In this document: positions 55,890-64,000 of the stretch, one piece after another
Position numbering within the stretch: position 1 is the stretch's first letter
Layout of the letters: each line of letters starts with the position of its first letter
From: Caldilineaceae bacterium
Lineage (GTDB): Bacteria; Chloroflexota; Anaerolineae; Caldilineales; Caldilineaceae
Length of the DNA: 64,000 bases
Direction of reading: 5' to 3'
Assembly (NCBI GenBank): GCA_020634755.1
Contig: JACKBC010000020.1
Span: 49,719 to 113,718, forward strand
Position numbers and translations under genes: made by a program
Notes under the pieces: generated by a model
What the model was told of the DNA's origin: nothing
Seen by the model: the letters and a program-made list of their open reading frames with translations, nothing else
The model's database searches: none

Positions 55890-58800
55890 TTATTCACCTT
55901 GGCGCCGGTCCCACACGGCCAGCATGACAATGGCAATCGCCATGAGCAGCAGCACAAAAGCGGTGCGACCATTGGGCCCCTGTAGCGCCCCACCGGTGAG
56001 GGGCAATTCTGTTGGCTTGCCTTCACCAACCCCGGTAGGCGATGGGGCGGGCGAAGTCGTCACCGTCGGTTTTGGTACCACCGTGTCTGTCGCCGTCGGT
56101 GGTACCGGTGTATCCGTAGCTGTATCGGTAGCTGTCGGTGGCGCTGGCGTATCCGTGTTCGTAGCTGTCGGCGGCGCCGGCGTATCCGTGGGTGACACTG
56201 GTGCATCTGTCGCCGTGTTTGTTGCTGTGGGTGGTACTGGTGTATCCGTGGCCGTGTTCGTAGCTGTCGGCGGCGCCGGTGTATCTGTCGGCGGCACTGG
56301 CGTATCCGTGGCCGTAGCAGTATCTGTCACCGTGGGCGGAATCGGTGTATTCGTCACTGTGGGTGTATCCGTGGCTGTGGATGTAGGTTCACCGACCGTA
56401 ATGATCACCGTATTCGAGCTGGCAACGACGGCGCCGCGCTCGTTCATGCTGTAAGCAACCACCTCATATATACCAGGGCCACCGAGGTCGAGAGCTGCGC
56501 GCCATTCGCCAGCCGCATCCGCCATGGCAATCGCTGCTTCGCTGTCATTCACGAGCACCTGCAATTCCGCATTGGGCGCCGCCGTGCCGTTAATGGCGAT
56601 TTGCCCACTGGTTAGCGGTTGAGTGAAGGGCCGGCCATCAATAAATGGCGCAACAGCAGTGACGCTTGGTGCTTGTGTGGGTCGTCCAATGGCAGGAGGC
56701 ACAGTTGGCGCGGCGGTGGGGCTCGCCATGGCGGTAGCGGGCCGCGGCGTATTCGTCGGCAGGCGCACGAAGCGCGTGGGCGCATTGGTAGCCGTTGGCG
56801 TAGGAAGCTGCGCCGCCTGCGCAACGGGTGTTTCCGTCTCCGTCGCTGTAGCAGTATGGGTAGATGTGGACGGAATCGGTGTATCCGTATTGGGCGGCTG
56901 CGGCGTATTCGTGACAGTATGCGTGTCCGTTGGCGCTGGCGTCAACGTATCTGTCGGTTCGGGCGTGGCCGTGTCGGTTGCCGTGCTTGTATCCGTAGGC
57001 AGTGGCGTATCCGTCGGAACCAGCGTATCTGTAGCCGTGGCCGTACTTGTATTCGTGGCCGTGGCTACTTCAGTCGGTGTCTCTGTCGGCGCCGGTGTAT
57101 TGGTTGCCGTAGCTGTGTCTGTAGGAATTGATGTTGCCGTATCGGTCGGCTCAGGCGTATCCGTCGGCTGCGGCGTGCTCGTGACAGTATGCGTGTCTGT
57201 TGGCGCTGGGGTCAATGTATCGGTCGGCTGCGGCGTAGCCGTGTCGGTCGCCGTGCTTGTGTCTGTGGGCTCCGGCGTAGCCGTTGGCACTGCTGTATTT
57301 GTATTGGTTGGTGCAGCTGTATCCGTAGCCGTGGCCGTTTCCGTTGGCGTCTCCGTGGGTAAGGGTGTGTCCGTTGCCGGTGCTGGCGTATTTGTAACCG
57401 TCGGCTCTTCCGTTGGCGTCTCTGTGGACGTGGCTGTATCGGTTGGCGTGACCGTTGGCTCTGGGGTGGCCGTGTCAGCCGGTATGGGTGTTTCAGTTGG
57501 TTTGGGTGTTAATGTGTCGGTCGGTTTGGCTGTAGCTGTGTGCGTTGCTGTGGCCGTCGAAGTTGGCTCCACTACAAGAGTGGGGGTGGGTACTAAAAAA
57601 CTAATGGCGGCAGTCGATGTGATGATTGAGCCATCAGAATCGAGCGCCGCCGCCGTTACTGCATATTCACCTGGGTCTGGAAGCACAAGCTTATAAGACC
57701 AGTTGCCTTGCTGGTCAATGACGGTATCCCCAGTGGGAATACCGTCGACCAGAATTTGTACTTTCTCGCCCGGCTCCCCGCTCCCGGTCAGCGAGAAAGC
57801 GTCATCCACTTTCTCGCCTGCACTGTTGGAAGCACTCAGCACAATGGGCACGGGCGTTGACGGCGGCGCTGCTGCCGATGTGTCTGAACCAGGCGGCGCC
57901 GGGGTAGGCACCACAATCACGCGTACGGGCACAGGCGCCGCGACCGGAACTTCGTCAGTCCCTTCCCCCGCCACGGTCTGCACATTCAAAACGTGTAAAC
58001 CGGCTGTACTGACGGTGGCCACATGGGACCATTCCCCCGCGCTGCTGACTGTGGTGGAAGCCACAATGCGCCCATCCACCACCACATCGAGCACGCTATT
58101 AGGTGCGCCCGTGCCGCGCATGGACACGGTGGAACCATCAGTCACGTTGGACATTTCCGCCGACGCAATGCGGGGCACAACGCCACCGGCCGAATTGTTT
58201 GGCGCCCCGGTTGGCGTTTCGACAGTCGGTGTCGCAATCGCTTTGGGCGTAGCGGTCTTTGTGGCTGTACGGGTAGGCGCCGGCGTGTCCGTAGATGCGA
58301 CAGTTGCGGTTTTTGTAGCCGTTTTCGTCGCTGTATCCGTGGGCTCTGGCGTTGCCGTGTTTGTAGACGCCGGTGTATCAGTGGCCGTAGCTGTATCTGG
58401 CGGAGCCAATGTTGCCGTATCGGTCGGTTCAGGCGTATCCGTAGAAGTAGCCGTGTCCGTGGGTACTGGCGTATCGGTCGGCTCTGGTGTGTTTGTATCG
58501 GTTGGTTCCGGTGTATCAGTCGCCGTCGCCGTATCGGTCGGAACCGGCGTCAATGTATCGGTTGGTTCAGGCGTGTCCGTAGAGGTGGCTGTAGAGGTGG
58601 CTGTACCTGTGGCGGTCGCTGTGTCCGTAGGCACTGGCGTCGCCGTGTCCGTGGGCGCCGGTGTATCGGTGGCTGTGGCTGTATCTGTAGCCGTAGCTGT
58701 ATCTGTAGCCGTAGCTGTGGGGGTAGGCGGCACCACAATGACGCGTACGGGCACAGGCGCTTGCAGCGGCTCACCCTCCGCCCCTTCTTCAACAATGGTT

Positions 58801-61800
58801 TGCACATTGATGGTGTGCAGACCCGGCTCAGTCAATGTGGTCACAAAAGCCCAATCGCCGCCGCTGCTAACGGTAGTTGTGCTGATGGCGCTGCTGTCAA
58901 CCAGCACGTCCAGCACGGTATCGGGTGCGGCAATCCCCTCAATGGATACTGTGGATCCATCGGGCGCGTTTTCAAATTCCACCGAGCTGATTTGTGGCGC
59001 AATGGGGGTGGCGGTGGCCGTTTCGGTAGCTGTGGACGTCGGCACAGCGGTGGGTGTATCGGTGGGAATCGGTGTGTCTGTTGGCTCGGGTGTACGCGTT
59101 GGCTCCGGTGTGTCTGTTGGCACAGGCGTATCGGTAGCCGTGGGCACGGCAATGACGACCGCACTCATGGGCAGAATGGCCGACGTCACGGCGCCGATAT
59201 CATCCACACTTTGGACCACCACTTCATAATTGTTGGGCGTATCCAACTGGGCGGTCATGGCCCACTCGCCATCGGAATCAACCGTGGTTGTGTTGACCAG
59301 GGTGCGATTGATGAGCACCTCAACGTCAGCCGCAGGCGCACCAGTGCCCGCCAGCTGAATTTGGCTGCCCCCCGCCGAGTTACTTACCACAAAGGTATCG
59401 ACCGTCAGCGCAATCGGCGTGGCCGTGGCTGTGGCTGTGGCCGTATTTGTGGCCGTGGCGGTGGGCGCCGCCGTGGGCGTATCGGTGGGGACAGGCGTGT
59501 CGGTCGGCTCTGGTGTGGCGGTCGCGGTGGCCGTGGGCACGGGTGTAGCCGTAGCCGTATTGGTGGGCACAGGCGTGTCGGTGGCCGTGGGCACGGCAAT
59601 GACGACCGCGCTCATGGGCAGAATGGCCGACGTCACGGCGCCGATATCATCCACACTTTGGACCACCACTTCATAATTATTGGGCGTATCCAACTGGGCG
59701 GTCATGGCCCACTCGCCATCGGAATCCACCGTGGTTGTGTTGACCAGGGTGCGATTGATCAGCACCTCAACGTCAGTCGCGGGCGCACCAGTGCCCGCCA
59801 GCTGAATTTGGCTGCCCCCCGCCGAGTTACTTACCACAAAGGTATCGACCGTCAGCGCAATCGGCGTGGCCGTGGCTGTGGCCGTGGCCGTATTCGTGGG
59901 TACGGGCGTCTCTGTGGGCTCCGGTGTAGCCGTGTGAGTGGCTGTCCCCGTGGCGGTGGCTGTGGGGGTGGCCGTGTCAGTTGGCGCCGCTGTATTGGTA
60001 GCAGTGGGCGTAGGCGTAGCGATCACCTGCACGCGCACCGGCGCCGATGCGGCCAGCGCCTCTCCCTCTGCATCGGTCGCTTGAATTGTGAGCGTGTGGT
60101 CGCCAGGTTCGGTCAACGTGGTGACAAAGGCCCAGGCGCCGGCCGCGCTAGCCGTGGTGCTGCTAAACGGATCGCTATCAAGCAGCACATCCAACGCGGC
60201 ATCCGGTTCGGCTATACCTTCGAGCGATACGGTCACGCCATCGCTGGCATTTTCAAAGCTGACCGAACCGATTTGGGGCGCAACCAACGTAGCCGTGGCC
60301 GTTGGCTCGGGGGTCAATGTAGGTGTCTTCGTGGCGGTCGCTTCTGGCTCCGGCGTATTGGTCGGTTCGGGCGTATCCGTGGGCGTGGGTGTATTGGTGG
60401 CGGTGGGAACGGCCACGACAACTGCGCCCATGGGAATGGTAGCCGAAGTAACGGCGCCATCTTCGTCCACCGTTTGCACCACAACTTCATATTGATCGGG
60501 TGTATCCAGCGTGGTGCTAATGGCCCATGCACCATTGCTACCCACTGTGGTGGTGCTGACCAGCGTGCGGTTCACCAAGGCTTCCACATTGGCCGCGGGT
60601 GCGCCGGTGCCAGCCAGCTCAATCTGGCTGCCATCAGCCGAATTCGTAATCACAAACGAATCCACGGTCAGCGCAATGGGGGTAGCGGTCGGCGTGGCGG
60701 TCTTTGTGGCCGTGGCTGTAGCCGTCGCGGTCTCTGTGGGTTCCGGGGTACCGGTGGCGGTGGCGGTTCCAGTAGACGTGGCCGTGGCGGTTGACGTCTC
60801 TGTGGCTGTAGCCGATGGTTCCGGCGTGGCGGTTGCTACAAGCACGGTCAATGGCTCACCGGCGGCTGTCGATTCGCCGCCCGGCCCCAATGACGCGGCC
60901 ACAATGGCGTGTTCGCCCGGATCGGTCAGCGCAACCGTATAGGACCAAACGCCGCTGGCGTCTACCTGTGTGCGGCCGGCAATTTTATCATCAATATAAA
61001 TATCAACCATCTGCCCCGGTTCACCGACGCCATCCAAGGTTAAGTCGCCTTCCAATAAGGCTTCTGTTCCCAGATCGGGCGCGGCGAGCGACAGCGGGAC
61101 GGGCGTATCTGTGGCCGTGGCGGTCGGTTCGGGCGTACTCGTTGGCGCGGGCGTATCGGTGGGCTCCGGCGTGCTGGTGGCAGGCGGGGCCGAACGCAAC
61201 AGCGTGACCGGTGCAGCCGAGGCCACGACTTCGCCGGCTTCGTTTAGCGTCTCAGCGCTAATGCGAAAGGCGCCAAAGCCATCCAAGGTTGTGGTAATCG
61301 CCCACGCGCCATCGGGACCAATGACGGTCTCTGTGAGGGCGTCGTTGTTGACCAAGACGCGCAGCGGGCTGTCCGGCGCACCGCTGCCGGTAATCGCCAA
61401 TTCGGGCTTGTCCAATTCGGCGTCATAGATCGACAGATCGATGACGGGCGGCTGGGTGGTAGCGGTAGCCGTGGGCGCCGGCGTAATGGTGGGCGTCTCT
61501 GTAGGCGCCACCAGCGCAATGGCAAGCGGCTGCGCCGTGGCGACCACCAAGCCAGCTTCGTTTAGCGTGTGTAGCGCAAGTTCGTGATCGCCCGGTCCAA
61601 TGGGCTTAGTTTCCAGCGACCATTCGCCACGCTGGTTGACCTGCGTCTCGCCCACTGGGGCATTATCAACCAGCGCCTGTATTATGGTATCGGGTTCACC
61701 GGCGCCGCGCAGCGCTAACGCACCGCTGGCCAGTTCCCCCTCTAGCACCGAAAGATCCAGCGTCGGGGCTTGCACCTGCACTTCGGGTACGGTAATGGTA

Positions 61801-62240
61801 AAGGTGGCGCTTGCGGATTCAGCCAATACATCGCCGTTGGCGTCCACCGTGCGCGCCAGCACGGTATGTTCGCCCGGCGTTTCAACATTGGCCAGGTAGC
61901 TCCATTCGGGATTATCGCCAATGGCAATCTCACCATCAATGGAGCCATCCAACAGAATTTGCAGACGTGTTCCGGGGCTGGCCGAACCCATAATTTCCAC
62001 TTGGCCCGGCGCCACTTGCAGACCCGAATCGGGCGCGGTGAGTACGGGACTCACCATGCGTACTTCAGCGGTAAAGGTGGGAATGGGCGTAATGGGCGCC
62101 AAGGCACTCTGCGAATCGGGCGACACAAAACATTCGCGCGCGATCAGCATAATGATCAGCAGCACGACGAGAATGATGAGAATGCCGTATTTGCGGTTGT
62201 CAAAGTCGCGGACTTCACGTGGGGTACGTCCTCGCAACAT
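55890..62240 (-). CDS. Giant Ig-like/Thr-Pro-rich surface protein with C-terminal LPLTG sorting-type signal
   Basis: 2116 residues. A membrane segment lies at about 17-35 (KYGILIILVVLLIIMLIAREC). About twelve Ig-like modules of 80-90 residues follow, each with the core xxGxxxP-x-VxVLVxxxxxxxTTVxxxGxWxxxxxLxxPGxHxxxxxxxDxxGxVxxS. Thr/Pro-rich linkers of TPTATATATP and TDTPEPTDT type separate them and reach 100-190 residues in the C-terminal half. The end is LPLTGGALQGPNGRT, a hydrophobic stretch (AFVLLLMAIAIVMLAVW) and DRRQGE, the layout of an LPxTG cell-surface sorting signal. It is probably a long stalk or adhesin; the TP linkers invite O-glycosylation. GGGAG precedes the ATG. Its start lies 2 bp after the stop of the HhH gene. 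Confidence 0.85.
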   Translation of the reverse strand: MLRGRTPREVRDFDNRKYGILIILVVLLIIMLIARECFVSPDSQSALAPITPIPTFTAEVRMVSPVLTAPDSGLQVAPGQVEIMGSASPGTRLQILLDGSIDGEIAIGDNPEWSYLANVETPGEHTVLARTVDANGDVLAESASATFTITVPEVQVQAPTLDLSVLEGELASGALALRGAGEPDTIIQALVDNAPVGETQVNQRGEWSLETKPIGPGDHELALHTLNEAGLVVATAQPLAIALVAPTETPTITPAPTATATTQPPVIDLSIYDAELDKPELAITGSGAPDSPLRVLVNNDALTETVIGPDGAWAITTTLDGFGAFRISAETLNEAGEVVASAAPVTLLRSAPPATSTPEPTDTPAPTSTPEPTATATDTPVPLSLAAPDLGTEALLEGDLTLDGVGEPGQMVDIYIDDKIAGRTQVDASGVWSYTVALTDPGEHAIVAASLGPGGESTAAGEPLTVLVATATPEPSATATETSTATATSTGTATATGTPEPTETATATATATKTATPTATPIALTVDSFVITNSADGSQIELAGTGAPAANVEALVNRTLVSTTTVGSNGAWAISTTLDTPDQYEVVVQTVDEDGAVTSATIPMGAVVVAVPTATNTPTPTDTPEPTNTPEPEATATKTPTLTPEPTATATLVAPQIGSVSFENASDGVTVSLEGIAEPDAALDVLLDSDPFSSTTASAAGAWAFVTTLTEPGDHTLTIQATDAEGEALAASAPVRVQVIATPTPTATNTAAPTDTATPTATATGTATHTATPEPTETPVPTNTATATATATPIALTVDTFVVSNSAGGSQIQLAGTGAPATDVEVLINRTLVNTTTVDSDGEWAMTAQLDTPNNYEVVVQSVDDIGAVTSAILPMSAVVIAVPTATDTPVPTNTATATPVPTATATATPEPTDTPVPTDTPTAAPTATATNTATATATATPIALTVDTFVVSNSAGGSQIQLAGTGAPAADVEVLINRTLVNTTTVDSDGEWAMTAQLDTPNNYEVVVQSVDDIGAVTSAILPMSAVVIAVPTATDTPVPTDTPEPTRTPEPTDTPIPTDTPTAVPTSTATETATATPIAPQISSVEFENAPDGSTVSIEGIAAPDTVLDVLVDSSAISTTTVSSGGDWAFVTTLTEPGLHTINVQTIVEEGAEGEPLQAPVPVRVIVVPPTPTATATDTATATDTATATDTPAPTDTATPVPTDTATATGTATSTATSTDTPEPTDTLTPVPTDTATATDTPEPTDTNTPEPTDTPVPTDTATSTDTPEPTDTATLAPPDTATATDTPASTNTATPEPTDTATKTATKTATVASTDTPAPTRTATKTATPKAIATPTVETPTGAPNNSAGGVVPRIASAEMSNVTDGSTVSMRGTGAPNSVLDVVVDGRIVASTTVSSAGEWSHVATVSTAGLHVLNVQTVAGEGTDEVPVAAPVPVRVIVVPTPAPPGSDTSAAAPPSTPVPIVLSASNSAGEKVDDAFSLTGSGEPGEKVQILVDGIPTGDTVIDQQGNWSYKLVLPDPGEYAVTAAALDSDGSIITSTAAISFLVPTPTLVVEPTSTATATHTATAKPTDTLTPKPTETPIPADTATPEPTVTPTDTATSTETPTEEPTVTNTPAPATDTPLPTETPTETATATDTAAPTNTNTAVPTATPEPTDTSTATDTATPQPTDTLTPAPTDTHTVTSTPQPTDTPEPTDTATSIPTDTATATNTPAPTETPTEVATATNTSTATATDTLVPTDTPLPTDTSTATDTATPEPTDTLTPAPTDTHTVTNTPQPPNTDTPIPSTSTHTATATETETPVAQAAQLPTPTATNAPTRFVRLPTNTPRPATAMASPTAAPTVPPAIGRPTQAPSVTAVAPFIDGRPFTQPLTSGQIAINGTAAPNAELQVLVNDSEAAIAMADAAGEWRAALDLGGPGIYEVVAYSMNERGAVVASSNTVIITVGEPTSTATDTPTVTNTPIPPTVTDTATATDTPVPPTDTPAPPTATNTATDTPVPPTATNTATDAPVSPTDTPAPPTATNTDTPAPPTATDTATDTPVPPTATDTVVPKPTVTTSPAPSPTGVGEGKPTELPLTGGALQGPNGRTAFVLLLMAIAIVMLAVWDRRQGE
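59137..59450. repeat. Near-identical Ig-like module, copy 1 (DNA level)
   Basis: Repeats at 59584-59890 with an offset of 447 bp and very few base changes, including the linker end GCCGTGGGCACGGCAATGAC and the module body. It encodes two adjacent Ig-like modules with the sequence VDTFVVSNSAGGSQIQLAGTG. Other modules of the same gene are far more divergent, so this duplication is recent. Confidence 0.85.
59584..59890. repeat. Near-identical Ig-like module, copy 2 (DNA level)
   Basis: Partner of 59137-59450. The copies differ by a few substitutions such as GTCAGCCGC versus GTCAGTCGC (ADVE versus TDVE in the protein). The flanking Thr/Pro linkers differ, which limits the duplicated unit to the module and its linker edge. 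Confidence 0.85.
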
Positions 62241-62242
62241 GC

Positions 62243-62728
62243 TCAGGCTCCCTTCGCGGAGGTCGAGGTTTCCTGAGCCAGCACCGCGGCCTGCTCGATC
62301 CAGCTGTCAAAATCAACGGCCTGCCAATCGGCCGGCTGGATAATTTCGCGCAGCTGTTCAGGGGACGCTTGGGCCAACTCGGCAAAGGTAAAGATGCCGG
62401 CGGCATTGAGCCGTTCTGCGTACACGCGGCCAATACCATTGACGCGCACAAGGGCATCTGCGGCGCCGACGCTGACAGGGCTAGCCAGTTGCTCATCTGC
62501 GTGTTCGTTTAACTGGCGACGCAGTTCGGCAATTTCTTGGCGGGCCGCAACCAATTCCTGGTGCAGACTCTGGTCAACATCATCACTGCTTTCGGCGTCG
62601 GCTTGACTGTGATCACCTTCATTCAAAAGAGCCTGGAGCGATTCCTGGCGCCAAAAGTACCAGTCGATAACCCATTCGATAATCCAACCAATAATGAGGC
62701 CTGCAATTAGGCCCACCCAGAATTGCAT
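62243..62728 (-). CDS. Membrane-anchored protein with coiled coil and helix-hairpin-helix domain
   Basis: 161 residues. An N-terminal membrane anchor (about 3-22, FWVGLIAGLIIGWIIEWVIDWY), an acidic stretch and a short coiled coil (about 52-78, HQELVAARQEIAELRRQLNEH) precede a helix-hairpin-helix region (about 88-125, LVRVNGIGRVYAERLNAAGIFTFAELAQASPEQLREII). The latter resembles the HhH domains of DUF4332/ribosomal-L21-like proteins often seen as C-terminal add-ons. It lies 2 bp ahead of the giant surface-protein gene, so the two are translationally coupled. It may act on the cytoplasmic side. Function unknown. Confidence 0.78.
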   Translation of the reverse strand: MQFWVGLIAGLIIGWIIEWVIDWYFWRQESLQALLNEGDHSQADAESSDDVDQSLHQELVAARQEIAELRRQLNEHADEQLASPVSVGAADALVRVNGIGRVYAERLNAAGIFTFAELAQASPEQLREIIQPADWQAVDFDSWIEQAAVLAQETSTSAKGA

Positions 62729-63002
62729 ATATGTCTCCCTTAGTGTGCTGCTTACGAATAACGCAGCATCTATCTTTTATAGTCAAGGATTAGGGTTTAT
62801 CTGGCTATAGAAAGCAGATAGGATGTTCCAGATAAATGATATCTTTACATATAATTTCTACCATATATCCGAAAAAAATTCAAACGTAGATGCAGAAAGC
62901 AGCACGGGAATTTGGCAATGGGCTTAGAGTACCAGTACAATCGCGTTGTTTTGTTTACAGAGTGTCACAATTTATTTACAGCCCAGAGGAATTTTCTGCT
63001 TT

Positions 63003-63929
63003 ATGTCTGTGCAACCACTGCCCGTTATTCTGAGTCGCCCGCATGGAGGCATGCAAACACCGTCGGAAATAGCCCACAATCTGGCGATTACCAAACAAGA
63101 TCTCTACAATGATTGCGATCTGTGGGTGGATGAACTCTATGATTTCTCCCATTCAGACTTAGCCAACTCTGCCCCGACCACCGCAGCACCCAATGGCGGC
63201 CCCGGCGTCCTAGCCGTAACGCAAATGCCCATTGCGCGGGCGTTAATCGATGTAAATCGACCGCTCAGCGCCCTTGGCCACCCAGATGGGCCAATCAAGA
63301 GCCAGACCAGTTATGGCAAAACCATCTACAAGACCCCGCTGAGTTCGGCTGTTGAACAGCAACTTATCAAGCGTTATTGGCAACCGTATCACGATCATCT
63401 GGCCCAAACGCTCTATGAACATGCCGGCCAAGTAAAGTTGGTGATCGATTGCCACAACATGGCTCAGCGCGGCCCCAGTGCATATGCCGATGCGGGTCGC
63501 GCGCGGCCGTTGATCTGTATTGCCAATATGGGAGATGCCGATGGCGCCGTCAAGCCAGAATATGGTTGGACGCTTTGCCCATCTACGTTTGCGCGCCAGG
63601 CAGTGGAGATTGCCGCCGAGCTGTTTGGCGATTTGCCGCTGCTGGAGCCTGATGCAGAGCGTCCTGCACCGGCGGCTCTGCTCAACGTGCCGTTTGGGCG
63701 CAGCTATATTTTGGCCCACTGCCTGAGCCCTGAAGCCGCCGCCACCTTCCAACGTGAAACAGGTCACACGCTGCCACCCGGCATTATGATCGAAGTGAAC
63801 CGCGGGCTGCTGGTGGGTGATCAGAGCAGCGAGACTGAAATGGCGCCGCCGAACGAGGCGCGCATTCGTGAGATTCGCCGCCGCCTTTATCAATGGGTTG
63901 GGCGCGTTTTAGAACTACTGGATGAATAA
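63003..63929 (+). CDS. N-formylglutamate amidohydrolase family protein
   Basis: 308 residues. The N-terminal block PVILSRPHGGMQTPSEIA carries the His-Gly-Gly element of the FGase family. The acidic/His region (IDVNRPLSAL, VIDCHNMAQRG) and the final MIEVNRGLLV block also fit. Family members hydrolyse N-formylglutamate to glutamate and formate in histidine catabolism or related N-acyl amino acids. ATG 63003 was chosen because homology begins about ten residues later; an in-frame start at 62946 would add residues with no match. No hut genes lie in the window, so the substrate is uncertain. A new gene starts 10 bp downstream. Confidence 0.85.
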   Translation: MSVQPLPVILSRPHGGMQTPSEIAHNLAITKQDLYNDCDLWVDELYDFSHSDLANSAPTTAAPNGGPGVLAVTQMPIARALIDVNRPLSALGHPDGPIKSQTSYGKTIYKTPLSSAVEQQLIKRYWQPYHDHLAQTLYEHAGQVKLVIDCHNMAQRGPSAYADAGRARPLICIANMGDADGAVKPEYGWTLCPSTFARQAVEIAAELFGDLPLLEPDAERPAPAALLNVPFGRSYILAHCLSPEAAATFQRETGHTLPPGIMIEVNRGLLVGDQSSETEMAPPNEARIREIRRRLYQWVGRVLELLDE

Positions 63930-63939
63930 ATAGGCACAT

Positions 63940-63999
63940 ATGGCGCAGACCGATATTTTCAAACAGACCCAATATGGCGAAGACAAAGTGGGATATGTC
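63940..63999 (+). CDS. Start of an unidentified gene, cut by the window edge
   Basis: The ATG at 63940 opens a frame of 20 visible codons (MAQTDIFKQTQYGEDKVGYV) that runs off the window. It lies 10 bp after the amidohydrolase stop in the same direction, so an operon is likely. Too little is visible for a family call; the Shine-Dalgarno is weak (AGGCA). Confidence 0.4.
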   Translation, partial: MAQTDIFKQTQYGEDKVGYV

Positions 64000-64000
64000 G

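Noticed and set aside
57703..60794. Plus-strand open frames of up to about 900 codons opposite the giant Ig-like gene
   Set aside because: They are antisense shadows of Thr/Pro/Ala codons, rich in Gly, Arg and Val. They have no ribosome-binding site or domain, while the minus frame has clear modules, a membrane anchor and a sorting signal.
1..64000. tRNA, rRNA or known riboswitch
   Set aside because: I found no cloverleaf-compatible stretch with tRNA consensus positions, no rRNA-like sequence and no riboswitch core by eye. A covariance-model scan would be decisive and could not be run.

Overview
The window looks like chromosomal DNA of a Chloroflexota bacterium (Anaerolineae/Caldilineae-like). 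This is inferred from gene content, not from a marker gene: a MalT-type LuxR regulator, a short GT35 glucan phosphorylase, very long Thr/Pro-rich surface proteins, RCC1/cadherin-like and FIMAH-domain proteins, multihaem cytochromes and a family-5 peptide ABC transporter. I found no rRNA, no tRNA and no CRISPR array.

Layout. 1-3.4 kb: the 3' end of a double-SIS sugar isomerase, an IS200-type insertion sequence and an SF2 helicase. 3.4-8.0 kb (minus): two multihaem c-type cytochromes, one NapC/NirT-like with 14 haem motifs and one with 10 motifs in two duplicated halves carrying Ca-binding-type loops. 8.4-9.7 kb: an AhpD-like protein and a flavin reductase-like protein. 9.8-20.7 kb (minus): a myo-inositol catabolic operon headed by a LacI regulator (lacI, iolC, iolE, an acetoacetyl-CoA synthetase-like gene, iolB, iolD, mmsA/iolA, a Gfo/Idh dehydrogenase). 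A good LacI-type operator lies just upstream. 21-28.6 kb (minus): glucan phosphorylase, an SLC13-type permease, a ThrH-like phosphatase and a lone tyrosine recombinase.

29.2-40 kb (minus) is the most unusual part. Two DUF6065-glycosyltransferase fusions, a 75-codon ORF and a PqqD-domain protein form an apparent operon. The PqqD protein carries an internal twin-arginine signal, an exported domain and a mucin-like PPTTSA tail. Next to it lie a giant RCC1/cadherin-repeat/FIMAH surface protein and a small conserved protein. The glycosyltransferases carry D-x-H motifs like those of polypeptide GalNAc-transferases, so I propose an O-glycosylation cassette acting on surface proteins.

40-51 kb: a MalT-like regulator, a 174-bp MITE-like element and an oligopeptide-type ABC operon whose D and F ATPase genes are separated by a HigBA toxin-antitoxin module and an orphan antitoxin. 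51-55.6 kb: a two-component system next to six tandem 36-bp repeats and a duplicated helix-hairpin-helix lipoprotein. 55.9-62.7 kb (minus): a 2116-residue Ig-like/Thr-Pro-rich surface protein ending in an LPLTG-type sorting signal, co-transcribed with a small membrane-anchored HhH protein. 63.0-63.9 kb: an N-formylglutamate amidohydrolase family gene and the start of another gene.

A pattern runs through the whole window. Many short gaps between genes are filled by heptamer or octamer repeats that differ at each locus, often arranged as self-complementary arms like the STRR sequences of filamentous cyanobacteria.
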